A program made the translations under genes and the position numbers. 64,000 bases of DNA from JALZVT01 sp964634815 (GTDB lineage: Bacteria > Pseudomonadota > Gammaproteobacteria > Pseudomonadales > Azotimanducaceae): the NCBI GenBank assembly GCA_964634815.1, contig CAZWMD010000001.1:124001-188000 (forward strand), in the 5' to 3' direction. Below are positions 34,582-43,672 of the stretch, in pieces. The notes beneath the pieces were generated by a model that did not search any database, was not told the origin of the DNA, and saw nothing but the letters and a program-made list of their open reading frames with translations. Position 1 is the stretch's first letter; the number at the start of each line of letters is the position of its first letter.

Positions 34582-35543
34582 CAGGGAGCCAACGCGTCTC
34601 GCAACGCGGCTGTTGCTGCGCGGATCGCACTACGGCTCGCGGGTACGGTGTCCCACATACCAAAAAAGCCGTGAATCAATCCCGGGTATCGAGTTTGGGT
34701 GACCTGAACGCCAGCACTACGCAGTGCATTTGCATAGGCTTCGCCTTCATCACGCAACGGGTCGTATTCTGCCGTCATCACCAGTGCAGGAGGTAGGGCG
34801 ACTAGCGAGTCTGCTCGCAGCGGCGAGGCATAGGCGTGTAAGCGATCCTGTTCGTTGGGCACATACAGATCCCAGAACCATTGCATCGACTTTTTGGTCA
34901 GCAAGTACCCCTCGGCGTTGTCTCGGTAGGAGGCAGTGTCAAAACGTGCATCGGTCACCGGATAAACCAGCAGCTGAAAGCGGATGGTTGGCCAGGCCTC
35001 GTCTCGTGCCTTTAAGGCTACCGCCGCGGCCAGGTTTCCACCGGCGCTGTCGCCACCAACGGCGATTCGCAGGGGGTCGATGTCGAGCAGGGGAGCGTTG
35101 TTGGCGACCCAGGTTGTTGCGTTGTAGCAATCATTAAAGGGTCCCGGGAATCTGGTCTCTGGAGATAACCGGTAGGCAACAGCGATTACCGTGATGCCCG
35201 CGCCGCCAGCGAGCCGCCGGCAAATGGCGTCGTGGCTATCGAGATCACCCAACACCCAACCACCGCCATGAAAGTAGACCAGGGCGCCTTTGTTGCTCGG
35301 CACCAGAGGTTTGTAGATGCGAATGGGTATTTCACCCGCGTAGTCGTCCTTAGTCTGCGAGGTGCTACTTGGAATGTTCCGGTCGGTAACGCTTGCCACG
35401 GGTACCGGTTCTAGATTGTCGTCTTCAGGCGGCGGAGTGAACGACAGCTTGCGGGCTTCCTGCGGACTAAGTGTGCTTAGATCAGGTGCGCCCAGCGCGT
35501 TAAGCTGGGCCAGTAAATTTGCTGTGTCCTTATCTAGTGGCAT
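34581..35543 (-). CDS. Alpha/beta hydrolase, hormone-sensitive-lipase family esterase
   Basis: 320 residues. Oxyanion motif HGGGW, nucleophile elbow GDSAGG, acid Asp in AEYDPLRDEG and His in LIHGFF make a complete catalytic triad (bacterial esterase family IV). No signal peptide, so cytoplasmic. It is co-translated with the DUF3445 gene (1-base overlap), suggesting hydrolysis of an ester whose product is handled by the oxygenase-like partner. Divergent from the methyltransferase gene at 35601. Confidence 0.92.
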   Translation of the reverse strand: MPLDKDTANLLAQLNALGAPDLSTLSPQEARKLSFTPPPEDDNLEPVPVASVTDRNIPSSTSQTKDDYAGEIPIRIYKPLVPSNKGALVYFHGGGWVLGDLDSHDAICRRLAGGAGITVIAVAYRLSPETRFPGPFNDCYNATTWVANNAPLLDIDPLRIAVGGDSAGGNLAAAVALKARDEAWPTIRFQLLVYPVTDARFDTASYRDNAEGYLLTKKSMQWFWDLYVPNEQDRLHAYASPLRADSLVALPPALVMTAEYDPLRDEGEAYANALRSAGVQVTQTRYPGLIHGFFGMWDTVPASRSAIRAATAALRDALAP

Positions 35544-35600
35544 AGAGGCTCAATTAAAACGATAAACATTAGGCGTGACATCATGCCTCAAGGAGACCCG

Positions 35601-36224
35601 ATGAGCGAAGCGGATCGAAAGCGTTGGAACGAGCGCTATAAGGCTGGTGCTTATGGGCAGCGAGCCCATCCGTCAGCACTGCTTGCGACTATGGTTGAGC
35701 AGTGGCTGCCTGTTCGCGGTGGAGCGCGAGCGCTTGATCTGGCCTGTGGTGCTGGGCGCAATGCCTTATACCTCGCCGAACAAGGTTATCAGGTTGATGC
35801 TGTGGATATTTCTTCAGCAGCGCTTGCTCAGGGCGCCCGACGTGCCGAGGCTGCCGGGCTTGATGTGTCCTGGCATGAACAGGATCTCGATCGACCGCAA
35901 CTCGACTCAGGCTATGCACTCATTATTGTTGTGCGCTATGCCGATCTTGATCTGGTTAACCGTTTACCTGATCTGCTTGAGCCGGGCGGCAAGCTGTTGG
36001 TTGAGGCCCATTTAGGTGGCCCGTTGTTCACTGAGGCAGTCAATGAACTAGGTGAATGCCTGATTGGTGGACCGGGCAGTGAACGGTTCCGTTTGCCGCC
36101 GGGCAGTCTTCTTGATGCTGCCGCCGGGCTTGAAACTCTGTTTCACCAGGAAGCTCAGGTTACTGATCCGGACGGTGCTTTGATGGCGCTTGCGCAGTTT
36201 GTTGGGCAGGCACCTAACGCTTGA
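35601..36224 (+). CDS. SAM-dependent methyltransferase, TehB-like
   Basis: 207 residues from ATG 35601, decided by AAGGAG 5 bases upstream; the ATG six codons earlier has no such site. The class I fold shows LDLACGAGRNALYLAEQGYQV (motif I), then VDISSAAL, then LLEPGGKLLVEAHL. It resembles TehB-type and thiopurine-like methyltransferases active on small molecules. The expected aromatic motif IV is replaced by IIVVRYADLDL. The 3' end overlaps the GDPD gene on the other strand by 11 bases. Confidence 0.85.
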   Translation: MSEADRKRWNERYKAGAYGQRAHPSALLATMVEQWLPVRGGARALDLACGAGRNALYLAEQGYQVDAVDISSAALAQGARRAEAAGLDVSWHEQDLDRPQLDSGYALIIVVRYADLDLVNRLPDLLEPGGKLLVEAHLGGPLFTEAVNELGECLIGGPGSERFRLPPGSLLDAAAGLETLFHQEAQVTDPDGALMALAQFVGQAPNA

Positions 36225-37449
36225 GTTGGTCGAGCCATTGGGTGGCCAGATCTGGCTGGTCAATGAACACACCCGTGGCGCCCAGCGCCCGCAGTTTCTC
36301 AAGTTCACCGCTGACAGTGCTGGCAATGGCACCGCGTAGCGGAGACAGGAAGTGAGCCTCACGGCGTACGGTATAGGGATGCAGTTCTAAACCTGCTGCG
36401 ATAGCCGCTGGGGCGAGTAAGCGGGCGTCGTTTTTGCGAGGCCCCAGACCAGCCGCGTAGTCCTGGGCAATGACATCGATTGATGACGCCAAGCTTTCAT
36501 AGCTTGGGTCGTCAAGAAAGGCCTGACTGAGTGGACCGTAAATCTGCTGGAAGCTGGTCGCTGCCTGTTTGTTAGTACCTGCCTCCTGCCGATGAAATTC
36601 AACATCAGGGATCGGCCGATCAAGCGCACTCACCAGCTGTACTAAAGGCGCGTCAAAATCTGCCTGGGGTAGTAGTTGGTGTTTTAATCGGCGCAGTGTG
36701 GCGACTTCGAAGCACTGAATAAACAGACGCTTTTGATTGGTAAACTGCCTGGCTTTAAGCACGTCTACCAACAGCTGTGCCGTATCGATCTGAATCGGCG
36801 GTCCCGCCGCGTGGCGCTTGCCATAGCGGAAGTGTGTTGGGTGTTTGAGTTCCGGATAGATACCCACGTGAGCGTTCTCTGGGCGACCAAGTAGCTCAAG
36901 AATTTCCGCAAGGCTGGGGATTCTTAATTCAGTAAAGTTTGTATTGTCGGGTCTTAGCTGTGGTATTCGTTCGCGGGCATAAAGGGTTTTGATTTCTGCA
37001 AGGGTAAAGTCCTCGCTAAACCAGCCTCCAAACTGGCGTCCGTCTATGTTCGCGACGCGCAGCAGATGAGCAAACTCGGCGCGTTGTGCAACGTCAGTTG
37101 TGGCTGAGATAACGATGGGGTTACCACCGGCGTCACGATCGATCCGACCATCGCGGAGTTGCACAACAGCAAGCGCGTTTTCATGGCGCGCAATCAGTAC
37201 GCCGTCTTTTGTGGGTACCAGATCGGGCTCGATGAAGTCAGCACCCTGTTTTATGGCGAGCTCGTAGGCCGCGATGGTGTGTTCTGGCCGATAGCCACTC
37301 GCCCCGCGATGTGCAATCACCAGAAATTTGCCGGGATCTGTTGCGGGCATCGCCAATGGTTCTGACTCGGCCTGGCAGCCGGCAAGTATCCCGAAAAGTG
37401 CTGCAACAATGGTTTGGCGTCTGACTGACGCGAGACGACTCGTTATCAT
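36214..37449 (-). CDS. Glycerophosphodiester phosphodiesterase lipoprotein (GlpQ-like)
   Basis: 411 residues. Lipobox LAGC after a short hydrophobic signal (residues ~12-25), so membrane-anchored. GDPD catalytic motifs are HRGASGYRPEHT (general acid/base His) and DFIEPDLVPTKDGVLIARHE (metal-binding Glu/Asp, second His). It releases glycerol-3-phosphate from glycerophosphodiesters. The length, with a long insertion, matches the periplasmic GlpQ class rather than cytoplasmic UgpQ. Confidence 0.92.
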   Translation of the reverse strand: MITSRLASVRRQTIVAALFGILAGCQAESEPLAMPATDPGKFLVIAHRGASGYRPEHTIAAYELAIKQGADFIEPDLVPTKDGVLIARHENALAVVQLRDGRIDRDAGGNPIVISATTDVAQRAEFAHLLRVANIDGRQFGGWFSEDFTLAEIKTLYARERIPQLRPDNTNFTELRIPSLAEILELLGRPENAHVGIYPELKHPTHFRYGKRHAAGPPIQIDTAQLLVDVLKARQFTNQKRLFIQCFEVATLRRLKHQLLPQADFDAPLVQLVSALDRPIPDVEFHRQEAGTNKQAATSFQQIYGPLSQAFLDDPSYESLASSIDVIAQDYAAGLGPRKNDARLLAPAAIAAGLELHPYTVRREAHFLSPLRGAIASTVSGELEKLRALGATGVFIDQPDLATQWLDQLKR

Positions 37450-37535
37450 GTAGCCAGACTAATTCAAGCGACCATTCCGAGCTAGCGCGGGGCCCACTTG
37501 GTAGAGGTAAAAAAGCAATAAAAAAGCAAATAGAA

Positions 37536-37904
37536 GTGGTAGCAGCGGTGATAGAACGCCGCGGTCGCTGGCTTTTAGGACAGCGCCCTGTTGGCAAGGC
37601 TCACGCTGGCCTGTGGGAGTTCCCGGGCGGTAAGGTTGCAGCAACCGAAAGCCTGGCTGTTGCCTTGCAGCGCGAGTTGCTTGAGGAGCTGGCGCTTACT
37701 GGTGTGGTAGTGGGCGATCTGCTGGACACCCAATTGAGCCAGACCGTTCGTCTGCATTTCTTGTCAGTCACCACGCAGTCAGCACCAATTGCCCTTGAAC
37801 ACCAGTCATTGGGCTGGTTTAACCCCAAAGAAGCCCAACTTCTGGATTTGGCACCCATGGATAGGGCATTTTTACGCAGCTCTGCCGCACGCCTGTCTGG
37901 GTAG
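37536..37904 (+). CDS. MutT-like Nudix hydrolase
   Basis: 122 residues from GTG 37536. The Nudix box is GGKVAATESLAVALQRELLEEL, complete in G, E and RELLEEL spacing, and the preceding LGQRP...GLWEFPGG is the MutT signature for 8-oxo-dGTP cleaning. The frame is open upstream, and KKAIKKQIEV just before the GTG looks like the usual MutT N-terminus, so the true start may be a rare ATA at 37518 with AGAGGT upstream. The C-terminus (LGWFNPKEAQLLDLAPMD) is normal. Confidence 0.87.
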   Translation: MVAAVIERRGRWLLGQRPVGKAHAGLWEFPGGKVAATESLAVALQRELLEELALTGVVVGDLLDTQLSQTVRLHFLSVTTQSAPIALEHQSLGWFNPKEAQLLDLAPMDRAFLRSSAARLSG

Positions 37905-37975
37905 TATCCCGATCGCCTGGGCAGTTCTATACTTGGCGTCTAACAACCCTTTTGATAGATCCGAGGAAGCCCTCC

Positions 37976-39187
37976 ATGTCCATTTCCAAAGAAGCTGATC
38001 GTATTCGCTGTGTCAATGATCGGGATCTGTCCGAACTCTTGTTAAACGATCGAACCGTGAAACGAGTGAACGATCAGATCACTCGGATGGAAGAAAAGAC
38101 ACCCAGTGGCGTTCGGCGCCGCTTGCTTGCGACCTCGGTTCGGCTCAGTCAGCGGATGGCCCCGGATCTGCACAAGATGGCCGATGACTGCATCGAGAAG
38201 TTGGGTATGGAAATTCCCCTTGAGCTTTATGTGTTTGCAAGCCCGCAATACAACGCCATGTGCTTCAAACCGCAAGATGGTCGGCTGTTTGTTATGTTTG
38301 CATCGAGCTTGCTGGAGGCGTTCTCAGAATCCGAATTACGCTTTGTGATGGGCCATGAGCTTGGGCATCACGTTTATCAGCATCACGACATTCCTATCGG
38401 TTACATATTGCGAGGTGACTCGCGACCTGACCCGCGCCTTGCGATGCAACTCTTCACCTGGTCGCGCTATGCGGAGATCTCTGCTGATCGTGCCGGCGCG
38501 CACTGCGCGCAAGACATGCACGGCGTGGCAAGTGCGCTGTTCAAGCTGGCCTCTGGCCTCACCTCCAAGACCATTCAATTCAACATGGATGACTTTCTGA
38601 AGCAGGTTGATGAAATGCAACTTGAAGACGATGAGCCCGGCCAGGGCGCGCCAAAGGAAGACTGGTTCTCCACACATCCGTTCAGCCCATTGCGCGTTCG
38701 CGCGCTTAAGCTGTTTGATGAATCGTCGTTCATGAAGAAAGGCGGCACCGAACCCGTTGATCTGGAAGTTGGTGTGACCGGCCTTATGAGTTTGATGGAG
38801 CCAAGTTACCTGGAAGGCAAAACCGAAACGGCCGAAGCCATGCGCCGGCTGTTGTTTGCGGGCGCTCTGGTGGTTGCCAACGCCCGGGACGGCATTGGCG
38901 AAGAAGAGATTGCGCTGTTTGAAAAGTTCTTCGGCAAAGGGGCGTTCTCCGATGGCCTGGATCTCGATGCGCTTGATCGCGACCTTGAAGAGCGGATTGA
39001 CGCTGTCAAAGAAAGTGCAAGCACGCCCCAGGCGATGCAGGTAGTGCGTGATCTGTGCATGGTGGCGCGAGCCGAGGGTGAGGCCACCGATGAAGAAATC
39101 GAGGTGCTCGAGCGTGTCGCGGAAGGGCTGGGCATTGCCAAGAGTTTTGTTTGCACAAGCCTTGATGCGGATATGACGCCTGACTAG
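37976..39187 (+). CDS. M48-like metalloprotease with TerB-like C-terminal domain
   Basis: 403 residues from ATG 37976 (AGGAAG upstream). An N-terminal peptidase domain carries HELGHH (zinc ligands and catalytic Glu) near residue 126 and a downstream EISADRAG, typical of M48 without the usual membrane helices. The C-terminal ~130 residues are acidic and helical with repeated DGIGEEEIALFEKFF and EGEATDEEIEVLERVA, like a TerB tellurite-resistance domain. The combination suggests a soluble, calcium- or metal-binding protease of unknown target. Confidence 0.85.
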   Translation: MSISKEADRIRCVNDRDLSELLLNDRTVKRVNDQITRMEEKTPSGVRRRLLATSVRLSQRMAPDLHKMADDCIEKLGMEIPLELYVFASPQYNAMCFKPQDGRLFVMFASSLLEAFSESELRFVMGHELGHHVYQHHDIPIGYILRGDSRPDPRLAMQLFTWSRYAEISADRAGAHCAQDMHGVASALFKLASGLTSKTIQFNMDDFLKQVDEMQLEDDEPGQGAPKEDWFSTHPFSPLRVRALKLFDESSFMKKGGTEPVDLEVGVTGLMSLMEPSYLEGKTETAEAMRRLLFAGALVVANARDGIGEEEIALFEKFFGKGAFSDGLDLDALDRDLEERIDAVKESASTPQAMQVVRDLCMVARAEGEATDEEIEVLERVAEGLGIAKSFVCTSLDADMTPD

Positions 39188-39200
39188 GGGCTTTCTCTTA

Positions 39201-39228
39201 CTCTCAGCTCTCAGCTCTCAGCTCTCAG
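39201..39228. repeat. Four exact 7-bp tandem repeats (ctctcag)
   Basis: Four head-to-tail copies of ctctcag followed by a partial one, between the M48 gene and the operator/promoter of the next operon. Prone to slippage; no role is apparent. Confidence 0.85.
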
Positions 39229-39234
39229 CTCTTA

Positions 39235-39274
39235 GTAAAGAATACTTTACACAGAGTAAAAAATAGCATACTTT
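39235..39274 (+). promoter_or_regulatory. Promoter and operator of the membrane protein-XRE pair
   Basis: GTAAAG-AATA-CTTTAC (39235-39250) is a perfect inverted repeat overlapping a -35-like TTTACA (39246-39251). A further ATACTTT half site (39268-39274) coincides with the -10 position, 17 bases on. This suits autorepression by the small XRE regulator encoded downstream. Confidence 0.55.
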
Positions 39275-39310
39275 CTGTCTGGCTTGGTAACCAGCCTGTG
39301 AGGTATAGCT

Positions 39311-39829
39311 ATGTCTCTTACCCGCTCTGCACAAAAGCCATCCTTGGCACCCATTGCCGGATCAGATGAGACCACCCCGGGCTATCGCGAACGCAGTTTG
39401 TGGGCATCGCTTGGCGCGGTTGCGCTGGTCGATACGGTTTACTTTTTTATGGTGGTGAAGAGTTGGCTGGCCGATAACCCACTCGACGCACAAGGTCTGA
39501 TTCGTCTCAGTGTTGGCATTGTTGTGCTGCTGCTGGTCATTGAAGCGGTGTTCTTGCTGGCCAACAGAGCCCGTCACGAGTTGATGGACGAACGTGACCA
39601 GCTCATTGCCGCCCAGTCTGCACGGCTTGCCTACGCTGTGTTTGTGGTGGGGGTTCTGTGCACGCTTGCCTTGTATCTACTAAATGCCGCTGGCCAACCA
39701 GAGCCCTTGTGGGGGCTTGAGCTCTTTGCCATACCGCACTTTGAGGTGCATCTAATATTGGCGGCATTGGTGAGTGCTGAGCTGACTCGTTATGGAACCT
39801 CCTTGCTGCGCTACCGGCGAGGCTATTGA
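39311..39829 (+). CDS. Four-helix membrane protein (DUF2178-like)
   Basis: 172 residues with four predicted membrane segments (~31-50, 65-85, 107-127, 143-162). A cytoplasmic loop carries MDERDQLIAAQSARLAY, the pattern of DUF2178-like proteins that pair with small XRE regulators in many bacteria. The start of the regulator lies one base past this stop, so the two form one unit. Function unknown; a stress or differentiation role is only assumed from such pairs elsewhere. Confidence 0.78.
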   Translation: MSLTRSAQKPSLAPIAGSDETTPGYRERSLWASLGAVALVDTVYFFMVVKSWLADNPLDAQGLIRLSVGIVVLLLVIEAVFLLANRARHELMDERDQLIAAQSARLAYAVFVVGVLCTLALYLLNAAGQPEPLWGLELFAIPHFEVHLILAALVSAELTRYGTSLLRYRRGY

Positions 39830-39830
39830 T

Positions 39831-40073
39831 TTGGGCCGCAGTAAGCCGACCTCACTCACCAACTGCATAAGAGCATTGCGCTTTGCCGCGGATGAGATGA
39901 CTCAAGCTGAGCTTGCACGGCAAGTGGACGTGACCCGGCAAACCATTATCGCGATTGAAAAAGGCAAGTACGCGCCGTCACTGGAAGTGGCTTTTCGTAT
40001 CGCCCATGTCTTCGGAAAAACTGTAGATCAGGTTTTCGAATATGACACTTCTGAGTCCTTAACTGATTCCTAA
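39831..40073 (+). CDS. Small XRE-family regulator (YozG-like)
   Basis: 80 residues from TTG 39831, one base after the preceding stop, with GCGAGG 8 bases upstream. A frame start at 39792 would run inside the previous gene and is rejected. HTH_3 domain: RFAADEMTQAELARQVDVTRQTIIAIEKGKYAPSLEVAFRIA wraps residues ~17-58, ending in the typical VDQVFEY. Probably represses its own operon through the GTAAAG palindrome upstream. Confidence 0.88.
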   Translation: MGRSKPTSLTNCIRALRFAADEMTQAELARQVDVTRQTIIAIEKGKYAPSLEVAFRIAHVFGKTVDQVFEYDTSESLTDS

Positions 40074-40108
40074 GTGAAACGAAGAGAGTTGAAACAAAGA
40101 GAGTTGCA

Positions 40109-40417
40109 ATGAAAAATATTTATCTACTACTAACGATCGTCGGTACCCTGGTTCCCTATCTGTTCTTTTTTCAGTTCTTCGGTGACCACGGGGTTAACTT
40201 GCCGGCCTTTGTTGGTGGATTGTTTGCCAATGGTGCTGCCGGAGGCTTTTCTGCTGACCTACTCATCACCAGCCTTGTGTTCTGGATTTTCTTGTGGGAG
40301 CGCGGTGAACCCAGGCTATGGATGTATGTGCTGCTTAACCTGACCATTGGCATGTCGTGTGCGGTGCCGCTCTATTTGTATCTGAATTACGACAAACACC
40401 GCGCTACTTCAGCTTGA
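40109..40417 (+). CDS. DUF2834 membrane protein
   Basis: 102 residues with three membrane segments (~4-24, 50-66, 71-91). It shows the DUF2834 pattern (LVPYLFFFQFF near the start, LLITSLVFWIFLW in the middle). Small inner-membrane protein of unknown function. It lies 36 bases after the XRE gene and may share its operon. Its 3' end overlaps the opposing glutathione transferase gene by 14 bases. Confidence 0.8.
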   Translation: MKNIYLLLTIVGTLVPYLFFFQFFGDHGVNLPAFVGGLFANGAAGGFSADLLITSLVFWIFLWERGEPRLWMYVLLNLTIGMSCAVPLYLYLNYDKHRATSA

Positions 40418-40985
40418 GTTCTCCCTCGGCCGAATCGATCCAGCGCTTCACATGTTCTCTTTTTGCCAGATCGAATCCGCCTTCGTGTGCGACACGGGTA
40501 TAGGCCAACAGGCTAATATCCGCGATGCTGAATCCTGTGTCGCACCAATACTGCCGGGATGCCAGGTGCGTATTCATAAAATCGAGCGCTGACTCGCCTC
40601 GTTCCACTCGCCACTCGTCGCGCTCGGAAGCGGCCCGCCCGTTATAGAGCATATGAAACCGACACACCGCGATGTAGGGTTCGTGACTGTACTGTTCCCA
40701 GAATAAGGCCTCGTCGACCTTTGCTCGAGCGAAAGCGTCTGCTGGCAGCAGGGATGTGTCGTTTGCCAGATAGCGGATAATGGCGTTTGATTGGGCAAGG
40801 GCACGGCCATCATCAAAGGTAACTAATGGCACCTGTCCCTGAGGCCCTAGCGCGAGAAATTCAGGCGTCTTGCTCTCGCCCTGATTGATGTCGATATCTA
40901 TCCATTCATAATTCAGTGCAAGATAGTCGGCCGTGTATTTCACTTTCAGACAGTTCCCGCTAATCATGTCGCCGAAAATTTTCAC
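40404..40985 (-). CDS. Glutathione S-transferase family protein
   Basis: 193 residues. N-terminal thioredoxin-like domain with GQVPLVTFDDG and the glutathione-binding SNAIIRYLA, and an all-helical C-terminal domain with the capping box FSIADISLLAYTR. Ser at position 9 of MISGNCLKV could serve as the catalytic residue. GTG start at 40985. The substrate is unknown. Divergent from kdsD. Confidence 0.88.
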   Translation of the reverse strand: MKIFGDMISGNCLKVKYTADYLALNYEWIDIDINQGESKTPEFLALGPQGQVPLVTFDDGRALAQSNAIIRYLANDTSLLPADAFARAKVDEALFWEQYSHEPYIAVCRFHMLYNGRAASERDEWRVERGESALDFMNTHLASRQYWCDTGFSIADISLLAYTRVAHEGGFDLAKREHVKRWIDSAEGELKLK

Positions 40986-41036
40986 GTAGATACTGCTCCT
41001 TCATCAGGCTTGAGCGAATTAAGTTAGAATGCGCCC

Positions 41037-41993
41037 ATGAGTGATCTTATCGATTTTGGCCGCCAGGTATTGAAACAGGAAGCTGCGGGAATTGCCGCTC
41101 TTTCACCCTTGCTCGATGAGAGCTTCGCTGATGCCGTACATCTTATGCTGAACTGTACTGGCCACGTGGTAGTTTCTGGGGTTGGCAAGCCATGGCTCAT
41201 TGGCCAGAAAATCAGTGCAACCCTGGCCAGCACGGGTACCCCAAGCTTTGCTTTGCATCCAACCGACGCTGTTCATGGTGATCTTGGACGACTGCGCGAG
41301 TCGGATGTTTTGATCGCGCTCTCCAACAGTGGGGCGTCAGAAGAAATTGTCCGCCTGTTACCTATAGTGCAGCGCCTGGGCTGTAAGGTGATCGCGTTGA
41401 CCTCGGTGCTTGATTCGCCCTTAGCCACAGCGGCAGACATTGTGCTTGATATGGGCAACACCGATGAAGCCTGTCCTCTGGGTATGGCACCCAGCGTATC
41501 GACTACCGTAATGCTTGCATTGGGCGATGCGCTCTCGCTCACCCTAATGCAGGCAAAGAACTTTGGTCCTGAAGAGTACGCGCGTTTTCATCCCGGGGGA
41601 GCACTGGGACGAAGCCTTATGCGGGTGCATGAAATTATGCTGCCGCTTGCGAACACGGCGGTAGTTAATATTGATGCGACAGTCGCTGATGCCCTGAATG
41701 CGATTACCGAGCACAGGGTGGGTGCCGCTTTTGTAGTCGAGCAAGGCCTATTGGTGGGTGTGTTCACCGACGGCGATTTGCGTCGTCATGTCAGTGATGC
41801 AAATCTCCTGAGTCAGCCGGTGCGTGAGGTTATGACGGTCGGCGGATACAACGTTTTGGAATCTGAGCTTGCCAGCACAGCAGTTCGGTTAATAGAAGAT
41901 CACCGCATAGGTGAACTACCGGTGGTAGACGATGCGGGCAGATTGCGCGGTCAGGTAGCGCTTAAAGATCTGCTATCGATGCACTTTGTCTAG
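41037..41993 (+). CDS. kdsD: D-arabinose 5-phosphate isomerase (KpsF/GutQ family)
   Basis: 318 residues. SIS domain (~35-180: VVVSGVGKPWLIGQKISATLASTGTPSFALHPTDAVHGDLG) followed by two CBS domains (~205-318), the layout of KdsD. It converts ribulose 5-phosphate to arabinose 5-phosphate for KDO in lipopolysaccharide. The usual kdsC/lpt neighbours are absent, so it may be a second copy such as KpsF or GutQ. Its end overlaps the ThDP decarboxylase gene by four bases on the other strand. Confidence 0.9.
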   Translation: MSDLIDFGRQVLKQEAAGIAALSPLLDESFADAVHLMLNCTGHVVVSGVGKPWLIGQKISATLASTGTPSFALHPTDAVHGDLGRLRESDVLIALSNSGASEEIVRLLPIVQRLGCKVIALTSVLDSPLATAADIVLDMGNTDEACPLGMAPSVSTTVMLALGDALSLTLMQAKNFGPEEYARFHPGGALGRSLMRVHEIMLPLANTAVVNIDATVADALNAITEHRVGAAFVVEQGLLVGVFTDGDLRRHVSDANLLSQPVREVMTVGGYNVLESELASTAVRLIEDHRIGELPVVDDAGRLRGQVALKDLLSMHFV

Positions 41994-43672
41994 GCTCTAT
42001 CTTCCATACCATATTCTTTGCCTGATACCTCGATGTCGATTAGCGCAGGCTTTCCTTCGGCGAGCAGTCTTTTTACACAGCTGCCAATCTGCTCAGGATC
42101 GCTGATGTGTTCCGCGTGCAAGCCATAGCCTTTGGCGATATCGGTGAAACCCAGTAAAGGATTGGTTAAATCCATATTGGGGTAGGGTTTGTTTGAGTTG
42201 GTATTGAAACGCGCGCGATAGATATCCATGTTGTGCTTGAGCACGCGATATTCACGATTGGACAGAATGACAAACAACACCGGCAGATTGTGGTGGGCCG
42301 CCGTCCACAAGGACTGAATGCTGTACATCGCAGAGCCGTCTCCAGACAGCGCAATGATCGGGCGCTCGGGTTGCGCAACAGCCACACCCAGTGCACCCGC
42401 GATGCCCTGGCCAATGCCACCACCGCGCCCGCCAAAGTAATCTCCCGGTTGGGTAAAGTTGAAAACCCGCGCAAGCTCGACGCTTGCCGTAATTGATTCA
42501 TCGACCACACAGGCGTTGTCGGGCAGAGCCTTTGCAAGTTCATGCAACGCACGCGCCGGCGCCATGGGCGTTGAATCCCAGGCTTTTTCAAGGCTTGCGT
42601 CAGCCGCTTGCGCAGTGCTGTCCCGACGAGCAGCTATCTCAGTGTTGCGACTTGCCGCCTCTTGTCGATAGCTGCCGGGCAAACCCTGCAAGGCATCGAC
42701 TGCCAGAGACAGGGTTTCAGCCAGGTCACCATACAAACCCAGATCAATGCGATAGTTTGTTGCAAGCTCGGCGCGCGTGTTTTCAATCTGCACACGCTTC
42801 GCACCATCGGGGAAGGGCGTGCCTTCATCAAACCAGACTTCTTCGAGCTGCACACCACCAATGAGAACCACAAGGTCATGGCGCTCCAGGGTGCGTCTTA
42901 TTGAACCTGCCTCGAGGGGTAAGCGCCCGGCATATAAAGGATGGTTGTTGGGAAAAGCAAGCTGGGCACGGAGTGGCTCGTTGTACACAGGCGCGCCAAG
43001 TTGTTCTGCCAGTAACACTGTGGTGTGAAAGGCTCCGGATCGAGCGACTTCGTCGCCAGCAACTATTGCGGGCGCCTCAGCGCCGGCAAACAGTTCGCGC
43101 AATAAGTTGATGCCTTCGGCATCTGGTGTAACCGCGTCAAAAGCGTGCCCCATGGTGGTGGGTTCAATGGTGCTTTCTTGTTCCATAACATTGATTGGCA
43201 GGGCCACAAACACCGGACCGGCAGGAGCTTCGGTAGCGATCTTGAACGCGCGCTGCATGATTGGCGCGATCTCATCGGCACTTGAGGGTTCGACACTCCA
43301 TTTGGTGACGGGGGCCGCCATGGAGACCAGGTCGTGGGATAGCAACGGCGATCGCATTCGCATACGGGTGTCTTGCTGACCTGCGGTAATCACCAAGGGA
43401 GAACGCGCCTTCATTGCGCCATATATGGCCCCGATGCCGTTACCGAGCCCGGGGGCAACATGAAGATTGACTACCGCTGGCTTATTGGCGGCCTGACTGT
43501 AAAAGCTTGCTGCTGAAACAGCCACGCCCTCGTGCAATGCAACCACGTAGTCGATATCCGGATAATCGATCAGGCTATCGAGTAGCGGGTTTTCGGTGGT
43601 TCCTGGATTACCAAAAATTTTCTCAACATCGTGCGCCCTGAGGCTTTCCATGAATAGTTGTCTGCCGCGCAT
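41990..43672 (-). CDS. ThDP-dependent decarboxylase, benzoylformate decarboxylase-like
   Basis: 560 residues from ATG 43672 (TGATG overlap with the esterase stop). Three-domain ThDP enzyme with catalytic Glu in ALHEGVAV, HVAPGLGNG near residue 72 (a His as in benzoylformate decarboxylase), and cofactor motif SGDGSAMYSIQSLWTAAHHNLPVLFVILSN split by residues ~430-460. It should act on a 2-oxoacid, releasing an aldehyde. Last gene of the five-gene minus-strand run that begins at 48239. Confidence 0.9.
   Translation of the reverse strand: MRGRQLFMESLRAHDVEKIFGNPGTTENPLLDSLIDYPDIDYVVALHEGVAVSAASFYSQAANKPAVVNLHVAPGLGNGIGAIYGAMKARSPLVITAGQQDTRMRMRSPLLSHDLVSMAAPVTKWSVEPSSADEIAPIMQRAFKIATEAPAGPVFVALPINVMEQESTIEPTTMGHAFDAVTPDAEGINLLRELFAGAEAPAIVAGDEVARSGAFHTTVLLAEQLGAPVYNEPLRAQLAFPNNHPLYAGRLPLEAGSIRRTLERHDLVVLIGGVQLEEVWFDEGTPFPDGAKRVQIENTRAELATNYRIDLGLYGDLAETLSLAVDALQGLPGSYRQEAASRNTEIAARRDSTAQAADASLEKAWDSTPMAPARALHELAKALPDNACVVDESITASVELARVFNFTQPGDYFGGRGGGIGQGIAGALGVAVAQPERPIIALSGDGSAMYSIQSLWTAAHHNLPVLFVILSNREYRVLKHNMDIYRARFNTNSNKPYPNMDLTNPLLGFTDIAKGYGLHAEHISDPEQIGSCVKRLLAEGKPALIDIEVSGKEYGMEDRA

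Noticed and set aside
39201..39228. CRISPR-like repeat
   Set aside because: The 7-bp units are head-to-tail without spacers and no cas genes are present. No CRISPR array was seen anywhere in the window.
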